The notes below the pieces were generated by a model that saw only the letters and a list, made by a program, of their open reading frames with translations, searched no databases and was not told where the DNA came from. Made by a program: the position numbers and the translations under genes. From CAWHMN01 sp051001135 (GTDB lineage Bacteria; Acidobacteriota; Terriglobia; Terriglobales; Acidobacteriaceae), in NCBI GenBank assembly GCA_051001135.1, contig JBPCNO010000011.1:1-64000 (forward strand): a DNA stretch of 64,000 nt. The letters run 5' to 3'. Below are positions 17,493 through 26,309 of the stretch, one piece after another. Each line of letters starts with the position of its first letter. The first letter of the stretch is position 1.

Positions 17493-18217
17493 ACCGACAG
17501 CAGTTCAGCCATGCCCGCGGCTTCGCGGGAGTGGAGCATGCGAAGGCCGGGAAAGCTGGTGTCCAGTTCGCCCGGGCGTAGAAAGTACTCCGGATGGTGG
17601 CTGCCGGAGTGAAAACGCGGGTGGTCTTCGGTGCGGGTCTTGATGAACAACATGCCGCCGGGCGCAAGCGCCGCGGGCAGGAGAGGGAAGAGTGCGCGGT
17701 CGAGATAGAAGAGCATCAGAAGGAGATCGTAACGCGTGTTCGGCTGACCCGCCTGGTTGAGAGCGCCTGGCCTCAGAGCTCCTGGGCTAAGATCGCCTGT
17801 CCTCAGATCTCCTGGGCTAAGATCGCCTGTCCTCAGATCTCCTGGGCTCAGAGCTTCCAGCGCCGAGGCGCGGGATACCGTCAACCGCAGGCCTTCGCGG
17901 GCGGCGTTTGCCTCCGCGAGATGCGCGGCCTCATCGCTCAACTCATTCAGCGTGACCTGCCATCCTTCACGCGCGAGAAAGAGCGCGTTGCGCCCCACCC
18001 CACCTGCGATGTCCAGAGCGCGCTTCGGACTGCGCCGTGCAAAGCGGGGACCGATGAAGCGCTGGTAGATGGCCACGAACGAATCATCCGGCTCAAGCGT
18101 TGTGTGCGAGCGTTCGTTATAGATCTGGTTCCAGCGCGCGCGGTCCTGCTGGTCGGTGGCAGTCGTTCGAGATTCGCTCCGTGGAAACGGTGCTTGCGTG
18201 TGCTCTTTCGATGACAT
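17471..18217 (-). CDS. Class I SAM-dependent methyltransferase with repeat loop
   Basis: A 248-residue Rossmann-fold methyltransferase of the TehB-like/type 11-12 group. The SAM-binding motif I is RALDIAGGVGRNALFLA, and the acidic end of strand beta2 is VTLNELSD. Residues after LEALSP carry a decapeptide repeat (GDLRTGDLSP, two full copies plus a diverged third), encoded by three 30-bp direct repeats. It falls in the loop before strand beta4 (YDLLLMLFYLDRALFPLL), where family members are short. The core fold is otherwise complete. The ATG at 18217 follows GGGGGCGGG. It is divergent from miaB with 35 bp between the start codons. The substrate is unknown. Confidence 0.82.
   Translation of the reverse strand: MSSKEHTQAPFPRSESRTTATDQQDRARWNQIYNERSHTTLEPDDSFVAIYQRFIGPRFARRSPKRALDIAGGVGRNALFLAREGWQVTLNELSDEAAHLAEANAAREGLRLTVSRASALEALSPGDLRTGDLSPGDLRTGDLSPGALRPGALNQAGQPNTRYDLLLMLFYLDRALFPLLPAALAPGGMLFIKTRTEDHPRFHSGSHHPEYFLRPGELDTSFPGLRMLHSREAAGMAELLSVWEDVPA
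17766..17855. repeat. Three 30-bp direct repeats inside the methyltransferase gene
   Basis: Copies at 17766-17795, 17796-17825 and 17826-17855 each read CCTG-CCTCAGATCTCCTGGG followed by CTAAGATCG, with few mismatches. Each copy is itself two related 15-bp halves. The unit is 10 codons, so copy-number change keeps the frame. Confidence 0.9.
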
Positions 18218-18237
18218 CCCGCCCCCGATCGCTGAGC

Positions 18238-18243
18238 TATACT
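18238..18243 (+). promoter_or_regulatory. Candidate -10 box for a leaderless miaB transcript
   Basis: TATACT lies ten bases before the miaB ATG in the 35-bp divergent gap. No Shine-Dalgarno is visible, and a start site about seven bases downstream of the box would fall one to three bases from the ATG. The -35 region is weak. Confidence 0.4.
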
Positions 18244-18252
18244 CGCTCCAGT

Positions 18253-19572
18253 ATGGCTGTTGAGAAACGCTTCTATCTAGAGACCTTCGGTTGTCAGATG
18301 AATGTGCATGACTCGGAGAAGGTCATCGGCACGCTCGAGCAGCAGGGCTACAGCCAGGTGCAGACGGAAGAAGAAGCCGACCTGATTCTCTACAATACCT
18401 GCTCCATCCGCGACAAGGCGGAGCAGAAGGTCTTCAACCGGCTCAACGACTACAAGAAGCTGCACAAGCAGGGCAAGCGCTTCGGCGTGCTGGGCTGCGT
18501 GGCGCAGCAGGAGGGCGAGCGCATCTTCGAACGCGCGCCGTATGTCTCGCTGGTCTCCGGGTCGGCCTCCTATCGCAAGCTGCCGGAAATGCTGGTGCGC
18601 CTGGAAGCGGGCGAAGGACACATTGCCGGATTGGACGATCGCAAGACCGACCAGACCTTCGAGACCGAATTCACCGCACGCACCAACCGGCATCGCGGCT
18701 ACATCACCATCATTGAAGGCTGTGACAAGTTCTGCGCCTACTGCGTGGTGCCGTATACGCGGGGCAAGGAGCGCAGCCGCACCGGCACCTCCGTGCTGGC
18801 CGAGGCAGCGCGCATGGCCGCCCAGGGTTACACAGAAATTCAGTTGCTGGGGCAGAACGTCAACTCTTATCGCGACCCGGAAGGGAAGTTGAGCTTCGCC
18901 GATCTGTTGGCGGCGGTGGGCGAGGTGCCGGGCCTTCGCCGTGTGCGCTTCACCACCTCGCATCCGCGCGACTTTACGCCGGATATCGTCGAGGCCATCG
19001 ACCGCGTGCCAACGCTGTGCAACCACGTCCATCTGCCGGTCCAGAGCGGCTCGTCCGCCGTGCTCGGTGCCATGGCGCGAGAGTACACCCGCGAGCAGTA
19101 TCTGGAGCGCATCGCCTGGATCAAGCGCGCGCACCGGCCGATCAGCATGACCACCGACATTATCGTGGGCTTTCCCGGCGAGACGGAGCAGGAGTTCGAA
19201 GAGACGCTCTCGCTGCTGGCTGAGGTGCAGTATGATGCGGTCTTCGCTTTCAAATACTCGCCGCGCCCCAATACGCCCGCGATCTCCATGGCCGATGCTA
19301 TTCCGGAAGAGGAGAAAGGCCGCCGCCTGCAGACCCTGCTCGACCGGCAGCGCGAGTTGCAAAGGTGCAATTACAGCAAGCAGATAGGGCAGGTACTTGA
19401 AGCAGCAGTTGAGGGACACAACGCGCAACGCGGCCAGGTGATCGGCCGCACCATGCAGAACATTACGCTGAACTTCACGTCCGCAGGACCGATCCTGCCG
19501 GCGCCCGGCAGCTATGTACCGGTTGAGGTCACGCAAAGCTTTCCCAATAGCCTGGCGGGACGGGCCATCTAA
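18253..19572 (+). CDS. miaB: tRNA-2-methylthio-N6-dimethylallyladenosine synthase
   Basis: MiaB is a radical-SAM methylthiotransferase that adds a methylthio group to i6A37 of tRNAs reading UNN codons. The 439-residue protein has the N-terminal UPF0004 domain with three cluster cysteines (Cys14 in FGCQMN, Cys50 in YNTCSIR, Cys82 in LGCVAQ). It also has the radical-SAM triad CDKFCAYC (157, 161, 164) and a C-terminal TRAM domain ending FPNSLAGR. The conserved LLGQNVNSY and HLPVQSGS segments support MiaB over RimO or MtaB. The start is at MAVEKRFYLETFGCQ. The longer frame upstream reads through the divergent methyltransferase and is rejected. The bifunctional nuclease gene follows 93 bp downstream. 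Confidence 0.95.
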   Translation: MAVEKRFYLETFGCQMNVHDSEKVIGTLEQQGYSQVQTEEEADLILYNTCSIRDKAEQKVFNRLNDYKKLHKQGKRFGVLGCVAQQEGERIFERAPYVSLVSGSASYRKLPEMLVRLEAGEGHIAGLDDRKTDQTFETEFTARTNRHRGYITIIEGCDKFCAYCVVPYTRGKERSRTGTSVLAEAARMAAQGYTEIQLLGQNVNSYRDPEGKLSFADLLAAVGEVPGLRRVRFTTSHPRDFTPDIVEAIDRVPTLCNHVHLPVQSGSSAVLGAMAREYTREQYLERIAWIKRAHRPISMTTDIIVGFPGETEQEFEETLSLLAEVQYDAVFAFKYSPRPNTPAISMADAIPEEEKGRRLQTLLDRQRELQRCNYSKQIGQVLEAAVEGHNAQRGQVIGRTMQNITLNFTSAGPILPAPGSYVPVEVTQSFPNSLAGRAI

Positions 19573-19665
19573 ATGTCGCAAGCGAAACAAATGCGCGTCT
19601 AAAACAAAGAAGCCGACAAAGCGGACCGAGACAAAGAAGAGACAGGGCGGAAAGAGAGGAACACG

Positions 19666-20148
19666 ATGGATGTCGAGATGAAGATTCGGGGACTGGTCAT
19701 GGATCCGAGCACCAGCATGCCGATCGTGATCCTCAAGGACACGCAGAGCGACACCGTCCTGCCGATCTGGGTAGGGCTCTACGAAGCCAATGCCATCGCA
19801 ATCGAGATCGAGAAGACCGCGACCCCCCGGCCGATGACGCACGATCTGCTGCGCAACCTGGTGCAGGGCCTGAATGGGTCTGTCGATCGTGTGGTGGTGA
19901 CGGAGTTGCGCAACGACACTTTCTACGCGGTGGTCTGGATGCGCCAGGGAGAGGAACTGGTCACGGTCGATGCGCGCCCTTCGGACGCGATTGCACTCGC
20001 CCTGCGCTGCGACTGCCCCATCTTCGTCAGCGAAGAGGTGCTGCGCATCGCCAAGCTCGCCCCCAGCGCAACCGATACCTCGCCGGAGGAACTGCGCCGC
20101 TGGCTGGAAGGCCTGAACGACGAGGATCTGGGCCGTTACAAGATGTAA
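19666..20148 (+). CDS. Bifunctional nuclease (BFN/DUF151) family protein
   Basis: A 160-residue protein with the BFN/DUF151 domain. Conserved segments are MKIRGLVMDP, PIVILKD, LPIWVGLYEANAIA, PRPMTHDLLRNL, FYAVVWM and VDARPSDAIALALR. Family members include a plant nuclease with RNase/DNase activity and many bacterial proteins of unproven role. The ATG is preceded by AGAGGAAC. It follows miaB on the same strand and could be co-transcribed. A short acidic C-terminal helix (EELRRWLEGLNDEDLG) completes the usual length. Confidence 0.88.
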   Translation: MDVEMKIRGLVMDPSTSMPIVILKDTQSDTVLPIWVGLYEANAIAIEIEKTATPRPMTHDLLRNLVQGLNGSVDRVVVTELRNDTFYAVVWMRQGEELVTVDARPSDAIALALRCDCPIFVSEEVLRIAKLAPSATDTSPEELRRWLEGLNDEDLGRYKM

Positions 20149-20162
20149 AGCAGGAATCAAGG

Positions 20163-20362
20163 GTGTCAGAGATCAGGGTTCAGGCACGGCTCGCCTCAAC
20201 TGTCGGCATGTGGAGCGGCCACGATCGTGCTGACGGCTCTTCCCGGATGAAGCAACTGCAACAGATCTCAACCGCGCTCGTGATCTCTGCTTGTTAAATC
20301 TCTGCCTCCTGATCTCTGATCCCTGTCCCCTGATCTCGGACCCCTGATCTCTCTGATCGCGG
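20163..20362. repeat. Degenerate CCCTGATCTCTGA repeats ahead of the flippase gene
   Basis: Between 20300 and 20360 the motif CCTGATCTC recurs three to four times at irregular spacing, ending about 30 bp before the flippase ATG. An inverted copy, TCAGAGATCAGGG, lies at 20166-20178 next to the nuclease stop codon, so the intergenic region is bracketed by opposite copies. No gene is visible in 20149-20392. Confidence 0.6.
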
Positions 20363-20392
20363 TAGTCTAGGCTCTGGACCTGCCCTCCCACT

Positions 20393-21916
20393 ATGAGCCT
20401 CGGCCGCATCACCAAACTGTTTGCAGCGCAGAACGCAGCGATGGGCGTTTCGCTCCTCACGCAACTGGTGCTGCCGCCGGTGTTCCTCCATAGCTATGGA
20501 GTGAAGCTGTACGGCGAGTGGCTGGCCTTGAGCGCTGCCATCGGCTATCTCTCCACCGTCAACTACGGTCTGCAGACCTACACCAACATGCAGATGACCA
20601 TCCACTACAACCGTGGTGAGGTGGAGCAGTGCCAGCAGGTGCAATCTGCCGGACTGCGCATTCTGCTGGCGCTCTTCGGCGGCATGGCTGTGCTGTTGCT
20701 CGCGATCTTCGCGCTGCCGTTGGATCACCTGCTGCACCTGACCATCCCGCAGGTGCAGGCGCAGACCGTGCTCTATCTGCTTGGCGTGGAAATCATGGCC
20801 AGCATGTTGTTCGGGTTCTTCAGCGGCAGCTACATGGTCTTCGGCGAGACCCATCGCGGCCTGAATACCAATAATGCCCTGGCCGTGGTGGTGGTTGCCG
20901 CCCAGGTGGCGCTGGCGGTCGCGCATCGCAGCTTCGTGTGGATTGCCGGAGTGCAGTTGCTCTTCACCGTGCTGGCCTGCCTTTTCATGATCTTCGATCT
21001 GCGCCGCCTGGCCCCACAGATCGCGCCGACGGTGCGCTATTGGATGCCCGGCGCCTTCAAGGCCATCCTCAAGCCCAGCGTCCAATACGGTCTGCTCTTT
21101 TCCTCAAACGTGCTGGCCTACCAGTTGCCGATGCTGCTGATTCAGCGCATCCTGGGGCCGACGCCGGTGGTGGTCTACTCGGTGACGCGCACGGTCTACT
21201 CCATGAGCCGGCGAACTCTGTCGCTGCTCACCAACTCGCTCGGTCCCGAGGTCACCATCACCTTTGGTCAGGAAGACTGGCCCCGGCTGCACCGGCTCTA
21301 CGAGCTTTCAGAGCGCGTGATCCTGCTGCTGGTCGCGCCCATCACATTTGGGTCCATGCTGGCTACGCCATTCCTGCTGTACATCTGGCTGCACAAGGAG
21401 AATCTCTACGATCCGAGCGTGTGCCTGCTGCTCGGCATCACGATTGCGCTCATGGGGATCAAGGAGCACAAGTATCAGTTTCAGTTCTCCAGCAACAAGG
21501 TGCGGGAGGTGTCCTATATGACGCCGATCGCGTATGGTCTCACGCTGCTCATCTCCATCCCGCTCATGCGCATGTTTGGCATCGTCGGCTTCCTCGCTCC
21601 CTGGGCGCTCTCGGAGCTGCTGCAGCTCTTTTACCTGCTGCACCTGAACGATCGGCTGTTCGGCGAGCAGGCAGCGCTCGATCGTCGTCCAGTGTATATA
21701 CTCATCAGCCTGCTGGGCGCCGGAACGGTGGCCGTGCTGTGGCCGGTCTATCATCTGCAGCATTTCAGCTACCCGGTCCAGCTAAGCTTCGCCGCCATCG
21801 CGACGCTCGTGGCCCTGGCTCTCTCCTACCGGCTCTTCCGTGTGGATGAGATCCGTTCGCTGCTGTGGCAACGCCTGGTCCTGCGTTTTCCGGCGCTCGC
21901 GAGTCGCCGAGGTTGA
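20393..21916 (+). CDS. Polysaccharide-biosynthesis flippase (MOP superfamily, Wzx/MATE-like)
   Basis: A 507-residue inner-membrane protein with about 12-14 hydrophobic segments, starting LGRITKLFAAQNAAMGVSLLTQL and ending before the basic tail LLWQRLVLRFPAL. The order of helices and the YGVKLYGEWLALSAAIGYLS segment match the O-antigen/teichoic acid flippase group, which moves lipid-linked sugars across the membrane. It converges with a GT4 glycosyltransferase gene at 22012, in keeping with an exopolysaccharide or glycan role. No Shine-Dalgarno precedes the ATG. The start is chosen because it follows the repeat region and matches the usual N-terminal length. Confidence 0.8.
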   Translation: MSLGRITKLFAAQNAAMGVSLLTQLVLPPVFLHSYGVKLYGEWLALSAAIGYLSTVNYGLQTYTNMQMTIHYNRGEVEQCQQVQSAGLRILLALFGGMAVLLLAIFALPLDHLLHLTIPQVQAQTVLYLLGVEIMASMLFGFFSGSYMVFGETHRGLNTNNALAVVVVAAQVALAVAHRSFVWIAGVQLLFTVLACLFMIFDLRRLAPQIAPTVRYWMPGAFKAILKPSVQYGLLFSSNVLAYQLPMLLIQRILGPTPVVVYSVTRTVYSMSRRTLSLLTNSLGPEVTITFGQEDWPRLHRLYELSERVILLLVAPITFGSMLATPFLLYIWLHKENLYDPSVCLLLGITIALMGIKEHKYQFQFSSNKVREVSYMTPIAYGLTLLISIPLMRMFGIVGFLAPWALSELLQLFYLLHLNDRLFGEQAALDRRPVYILISLLGAGTVAVLWPVYHLQHFSYPVQLSFAAIATLVALALSYRLFRVDEIRSLLWQRLVLRFPALASRRG

Positions 21917-22011
21917 GCCAAGTCTGATGACCTGTGTCATCCTCCTGAGGCCAGTAGAACAACCTGCTTTCTGCCCCTGTCTGCTATTGCGCAGCAACAG
22001 GTCAACCCAGT

Positions 22012-23187
22012 TCAACCAGCGGCTGCCGCAAGGCTCGGCTGGTGTTCGAGCGAACGCAGTAGTTCTTCTATAGCGCAGTCGTACAAAGGTGAACTGCCTC
22101 CCGAGCTGTTTTCGCGCATCAGGGAAGCCACAGTAGCGCGGCCGGCTGCGCCGACAGAGCGGCGAAAATCCTCGGACTCGAAAAGAGAGAGCAGCGCATC
22201 CGCAATCTGACCACTCTCGAACGGAGGCACAACAATGCCATCGCGTCCGGAGGTAAGCAGCTCGGAAGAGCCACAATGTGTGGTCGCGATGCAGGGCACC
22301 CCATTCGCCATCGCCTCAAACAGCGCCATACCGAACCCATCGTCCACACTGGGCAGCACGAACGCGTCGCAACGACGGTAGAAATCGTTGATATCGGGCA
22401 GATACGGCACCAGTTCGATGTTGTCCAATCCGCCGAGCAGCGATTGGAGCCTGGGGAACCGCCGGAAATCGGCGCCGCTGCGGATCAGCAGACGCGCATT
22501 CGGCAAAGCCAGCCGCTTCCATGCCTCCAGCAGATACAGATAGCCCTTGCGCAGCGGGTCGCCCCCGACCACCCCTACGGTGAAAACCGGATTGCGCTCC
22601 ACTTGCACATCGGCCGGAAATCCGCAGCGGCCAAACAGCGGCGCCTTGATCGTCTTGGCCTGGAGGGCGGCGGGGAAGCTATGCTGTGTGTAATCGGACG
22701 GTACGAGGATGCGTTCCGCCTCTTCGTACTCGGCCAATTGACGGTCGCGAAACCATGCCGGTTCGGGATGGAAGCGGAAGCCCGTTTTGGCGGCCTCTTC
22801 GCGGAGGATGGCCTGCTGGAAATCGACGTGGGGACAGGCACGATCGAGGACGAAGCGAGCGCCACGCCTGCGGACAGCCCGGCCAGAGGCCAGCGAGGCC
22901 GTGGCCCAGCCGACGAATACATCGCACGATCGGAGGACTGCGGCGACGCTGCGGTCATAGAGCCAGGAATCGGCGTGCAGCGCGGCGTCGGGTAACTCCA
23001 GCGGCAGCAGGTGCATGGCTGCCTGGACCACCGATGGGACCACGGTGAGTTGGACCGCGTCATCCAGGCGGCGGAAGAAGCGCCGCGGCGCTGGACTATA
23101 GATGCGAACCGCGCCCGCCCGACGGGTGAGCGCGTTGGCGAGGAGCGCTGAGTGGAAGGGCCGTGTTGTCGAGATGGCCACCCGCAT
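22012..23187 (-). CDS. GT4-type glycosyltransferase
   Basis: A 391-residue GT-B fold enzyme. The C-terminal nucleotide-sugar half carries VGVVGGDPLRKGYLYLLEAW, LVPYLPDINDFYRRCDAFVLPS and the E-x7-E type signature DGFGMALFEAMANGVPCIATTHCGSSELL. I start at 23187 (MRVAISTTRPFHSALLANAL), which matches the first strand of the fold. The open frame extends 47 codons further upstream with unconvincing residues and overlaps the promoter of the Uma2 gene. It converges on the flippase gene. Acceptor and donor sugars are not predictable. Confidence 0.85.
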   Translation of the reverse strand: MRVAISTTRPFHSALLANALTRRAGAVRIYSPAPRRFFRRLDDAVQLTVVPSVVQAAMHLLPLELPDAALHADSWLYDRSVAAVLRSCDVFVGWATASLASGRAVRRRGARFVLDRACPHVDFQQAILREEAAKTGFRFHPEPAWFRDRQLAEYEEAERILVPSDYTQHSFPAALQAKTIKAPLFGRCGFPADVQVERNPVFTVGVVGGDPLRKGYLYLLEAWKRLALPNARLLIRSGADFRRFPRLQSLLGGLDNIELVPYLPDINDFYRRCDAFVLPSVDDGFGMALFEAMANGVPCIATTHCGSSELLTSGRDGIVVPPFESGQIADALLSLFESEDFRRSVGAAGRATVASLMRENSSGGSSPLYDCAIEELLRSLEHQPSLAAAAG

Positions 23188-23284
23188 ACGCGATGCTAGC
23201 ACGAGCCTGCCCATGCTATTTTGAAGGCAACGCGCGGTAAGGAGCCAGTCAACATAAGCTGGAGTGAAGGCCAGGAGTCGAGCG

Positions 23285-23803
23285 ATGAGTACACGTACGT
23301 TGGTTCCGCTGGAAGAGTATCTGCACACCAGCTACAGCCCGGATGTCGATTATGTCGAGGGTGAGCTGCAGGAGCGCAACATGGGGGAATACGATCACGC
23401 CGCTATCCAGATGGCATTGGGCCGATGGTTTAGCGCGCATCGGGAAGATTGGGGCATCAAAGTTCTCCCGGAACTGCGGTTGCAGACCGATCCCATGCGT
23501 TTTCGCGTGCCCGACATTATGGTGATGCGCCGGGATGCTCCCAAGGAGCAGATCATCACGCACCCGCCGCTGATCGCGATCGAGATCCTGTCGCCGGAGG
23601 ATCGCTATGGACGGATGGAAGACAAAATCAACGAGTATCTGGCGATGGGCATCGAGAACGTCTGGGTCATCGATCCGAAGACGCAGGTGGGCTTTTCCTG
23701 CACCAGCGGCAGCCCACAGGGCTGGACCAAGGCCGAGGTGCTCACCGTACAAGACTCGCCGATCATTCTGGGTCTGCGCGAACTCTTCGCAGAACTGGAT
23801 TGA
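23285..23803 (+). CDS. Uma2-family (DUF820) putative endonuclease
   Basis: A 172-residue PD-(D/E)xK-like nuclease-fold protein of the Uma2 group, common in multicopy in acidobacteria and cyanobacteria. Landmarks are VDYVEGELQERNMG, LRLQTDPMRFRVPDIMVM with the catalytic Asp, PLIAIEILSPEDRYGRMEDKI with the Glu and Lys positions, and GIENVWVIDP. The active-site pattern D...E(I)L(S)...K is intact. I start at MSTRTLVPLEEYL; seven upstream codons are also open. It sits alone between divergent and convergent neighbours. Its role is unknown. Confidence 0.85.
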   Translation: MSTRTLVPLEEYLHTSYSPDVDYVEGELQERNMGEYDHAAIQMALGRWFSAHREDWGIKVLPELRLQTDPMRFRVPDIMVMRRDAPKEQIITHPPLIAIEILSPEDRYGRMEDKINEYLAMGIENVWVIDPKTQVGFSCTSGSPQGWTKAEVLTVQDSPIILGLRELFAELD

Positions 23804-23941
23804 ACATCGGCGCAAGATGAGCCTTTCAAGTAGGGGATGAGGGAAGTAAGCGAACGGCCGATTTACGCAGCCGGATCCCGTTAGGTGACAGAATACTCGT
23901 TATCGGACATAACACGGGTTTAAAACCTGGCCGCTCTAAAG

Positions 23942-25333
23942 CTAAGAACCCTGCGGCCACAGTTGCCTCCTCGCGAGAGTCTGGGCGTCGCGTGACCAAC
24001 GCCACAGCACCAGGCACGCGATCACGATGAGCGCCAGGCTCAGGCCGATCCACAGGCCGAAGATGCCGTGCCGGAAGTGAAAGCAAAGCGCATAGCCCAG
24101 CGGCAGACCGAGAAACCAATAGCCGAGCAGATTGATGAGCATGGGCATGCGCGTCTCGCCCAGACCCCGCAGTGCGCCCGTGGCGACCGTCTGTAAGCCA
24201 TCGAAGATCTGAAAACCGGCGGCCAAGCCCAGCAGCGGCAATCCGAACCGCACCACCGCGCTATCGTGCGTGTAGATATGCAGCAGCAACTCCGGCGCGC
24301 AGAGGAAGACCACCGCGGCACACGCCATGAAGGACGCACCCACGCCGACCGCCAGCCAGCCAACGCGACGTGCGCGGGCAAAGTCCCCCGCTCCAATGGC
24401 GTGACCGACCGAGACGGCTGCAGCGGTCGAGACGCCCAGCGGGACCATGAAGCTGGTGCTGGCGCAGTTCAGTACGATCTGGTGGGCGGCCAGGGCGGCG
24501 GGATCCAGCCGCCCGGCCAGCAGTGTGGCGACGCCGAAGGCGCCGACCTCCAGCACGATCTGGGCGGCGCCCGGCGCGCCCAGCAGGATGAGAGCGCGCA
24601 GCCGTTTGAACTGCAGACCGGGCCAATGCACGAACAGCGAGTGCCCCCGCGCCGCCTCATGCCGCCACGCGGCGAAGATCAGCACCCCAGCCATGTAAAC
24701 ACGGGCCACGCAGGTCGAGAGTGCGGAACCGCGCAGACCCATGGTAGGAAGACCGAAATGTCCATAGATGAGCGCCCAATTGCCAAGCCAGTTGACCAGG
24801 TTGGCGGAGACGAGCGCGAAGGTGACGGGGCGCAGCCGGTGCACGCCCTGCAGGTAGCGGCGGAAAGCGGCGTAGAGCAGCAGCGGCAGCGTGCCCCAGT
24901 TGAGCAGGAGCAGGTAGGAGGCGGCCGGTCCGGCGACCGCCGGCTGCACGCCGAAGCGACGATAGACCAGCGGCGCCAGCCATACCAGCAGCATGGAGAC
25001 GGGCGTGTATAGAGCGGCCAGGTAGACGCCTTCGGCCAGCCAGACATGACATTCATCGAAGTCGCGCCGTCCCCAGGCTTGCGAGACGAGCGTATCGAGT
25101 CCGAGCATCAGCCCGATGCCGAACAGCGTCGGCGCGTAGTAGGTCGCGCTCGCGATGCCGACCGCGCCGATTGACTCCGGGCCCAGGCGCCCAACCATGA
25201 TGGTGTCAACCACGCCCATGCCGATCCAGCCCAGTTCTGAGAGCACCACCGGGATGGCGATGGCGAGCAGGGCGCGAAGCTCGCTTCCGCGAGACTGGCT
25301 GCGAGGCCCGATTCCCTGCTCGTGGCGTGTCAT
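23942..25333 (-). CDS. MATE-family (NorM-like) multidrug efflux transporter
   Basis: A 463-residue inner-membrane exporter coupled to Na+ or H+. Twelve hydrophobic helices in two homologous halves are visible. The first begins LLAIAIPVVLSELGWIGMGVVDTIMVGRLG, the standard MATE N-terminal signature, followed by DTLVSQAWGRRDF. The second half includes GAPGAAQIVLEVGAFGVATLLAGRL and SVGHAIGAGD. The start is the ATG at 25333 (MTRHEQG); the extra 45 codons upstream are low-complexity basic sequence. PsiE-like gene lies 218 bp upstream on the same strand. The substrate is unknown. Confidence 0.9.
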   Translation of the reverse strand: MTRHEQGIGPRSQSRGSELRALLAIAIPVVLSELGWIGMGVVDTIMVGRLGPESIGAVGIASATYYAPTLFGIGLMLGLDTLVSQAWGRRDFDECHVWLAEGVYLAALYTPVSMLLVWLAPLVYRRFGVQPAVAGPAASYLLLLNWGTLPLLLYAAFRRYLQGVHRLRPVTFALVSANLVNWLGNWALIYGHFGLPTMGLRGSALSTCVARVYMAGVLIFAAWRHEAARGHSLFVHWPGLQFKRLRALILLGAPGAAQIVLEVGAFGVATLLAGRLDPAALAAHQIVLNCASTSFMVPLGVSTAAAVSVGHAIGAGDFARARRVGWLAVGVGASFMACAAVVFLCAPELLLHIYTHDSAVVRFGLPLLGLAAGFQIFDGLQTVATGALRGLGETRMPMLINLLGYWFLGLPLGYALCFHFRHGIFGLWIGLSLALIVIACLVLWRWSRDAQTLARRQLWPQGS

Positions 25334-25551
25334 ATGAATGGATAGCTCAGAAAGATGGCGGCGAGGCTTAAGCCCACGGTGAGAGCGGGCTGAAAAGATT
25401 ATCGTCTCACGATCTCGCGACGGTGGTGCCGGCCGCCGCTCAAGGACTTCCAATGCCACAACGCGCACGCGAGAGATGCGGACGACAACCCGGGCTCACT
25501 CCATACACCACTGGTCTCAATGGGTCGACAGACCGGCGTGGGAGTAAATCC

Positions 25552-26091
25552 TTAGTAGTCCTCTGGAAGAAAGGCCGCCAGAGTCGCCTCTGCCTTGGCC
25601 GGCCGCGTCTTTCGCATGCCTAGGATGGACATCACAAGAATCCCCACCACGAACGCAAGCACCGTCAGTTCAATCATCGAGGCTCGAAATAGCTGCTGTC
25701 CACCTTGCATCCATTTCTCACTAGTCGTGAAGTTCTCCACTTGAAGTGTCAGTACGAGCATCCGCCTTATGGTCGCGATCAGCCCAACGATCAGAAACGG
25801 CTCGACGACCAGCATGTGCGAACGGATCGAGATCCGAACCGTATGCAGGATCTCCACCAGCATCAATACAAAAAGCACCCGGTCCATGAGTTGGAAGATC
25901 TCATAGGTGCCACTCCAGTCCCGAATTCCGAGCCATAACAGGTGGGCCGCACCGAAGAGTCCAAGCAGCGCGGTCGCACTCAACAGGATGCCGAGCAGAA
26001 TATAGATCGCACCTTCAATCAGCGAGAGATAGTCGAATGTCCGCGACCGGAGGTTCTCTTCATTGCTCCCGATTGGAGGTTGCTCAGGCAT
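25552..26091 (-). CDS. PsiE-like phosphate-starvation-inducible membrane protein
   Basis: A 179-residue membrane protein with four transmembrane helices: IYILLGILLSATALLGLFGAAHLLWLG, VLFVLMLVEILHTV, VVEPFLIVGLIATIRRML and IELTVLAFVVGILVMSILG. The arrangement of MDRVLFVLMLVEILHTV and EPFLIVGLIA matches the PsiE family (Pfam PF06146), whose function is unproven. The ATG at 26091 has an ideal AGGAG six bases upstream; the upstream open frame of 72 codons is discarded for that reason. It is followed by the MATE gene. Confidence 0.8.
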   Translation of the reverse strand: MPEQPPIGSNEENLRSRTFDYLSLIEGAIYILLGILLSATALLGLFGAAHLLWLGIRDWSGTYEIFQLMDRVLFVLMLVEILHTVRISIRSHMLVVEPFLIVGLIATIRRMLVLTLQVENFTTSEKWMQGGQQLFRASMIELTVLAFVVGILVMSILGMRKTRPAKAEATLAAFLPEDY

Positions 26092-26309
26092 GTGGAACTC
26101 CTGAGAACAGCATGCACTGTCACTGGTCTTTGGAACAGCGCAAATTGAACGCATACCGATATTCGAGACGCCAGGGATATTACCGAGCAGCCACGCGCTG
26201 GTGGCGAACCAGGAACGCGGGAGAGGCGAATTGTATTCACGCGTTGCGCCGCTCCGGAGATTGCCAAGCCGCACTCCGGGGACCAATCCTCGCTTTGAAG
26301 CACGCAACT

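Noticed and set aside
17757..17860. Possible CRISPR array from three regular repeats
   Set aside because: The copies are contiguous with no spacers and lie in frame inside a methyltransferase gene.
18277..20160. 627-codon reverse frame opposite miaB and the BFN gene
   Set aside because: It runs across two well-conserved forward genes and has no domain signature; it is the antisense shadow of GC-rich codon use.
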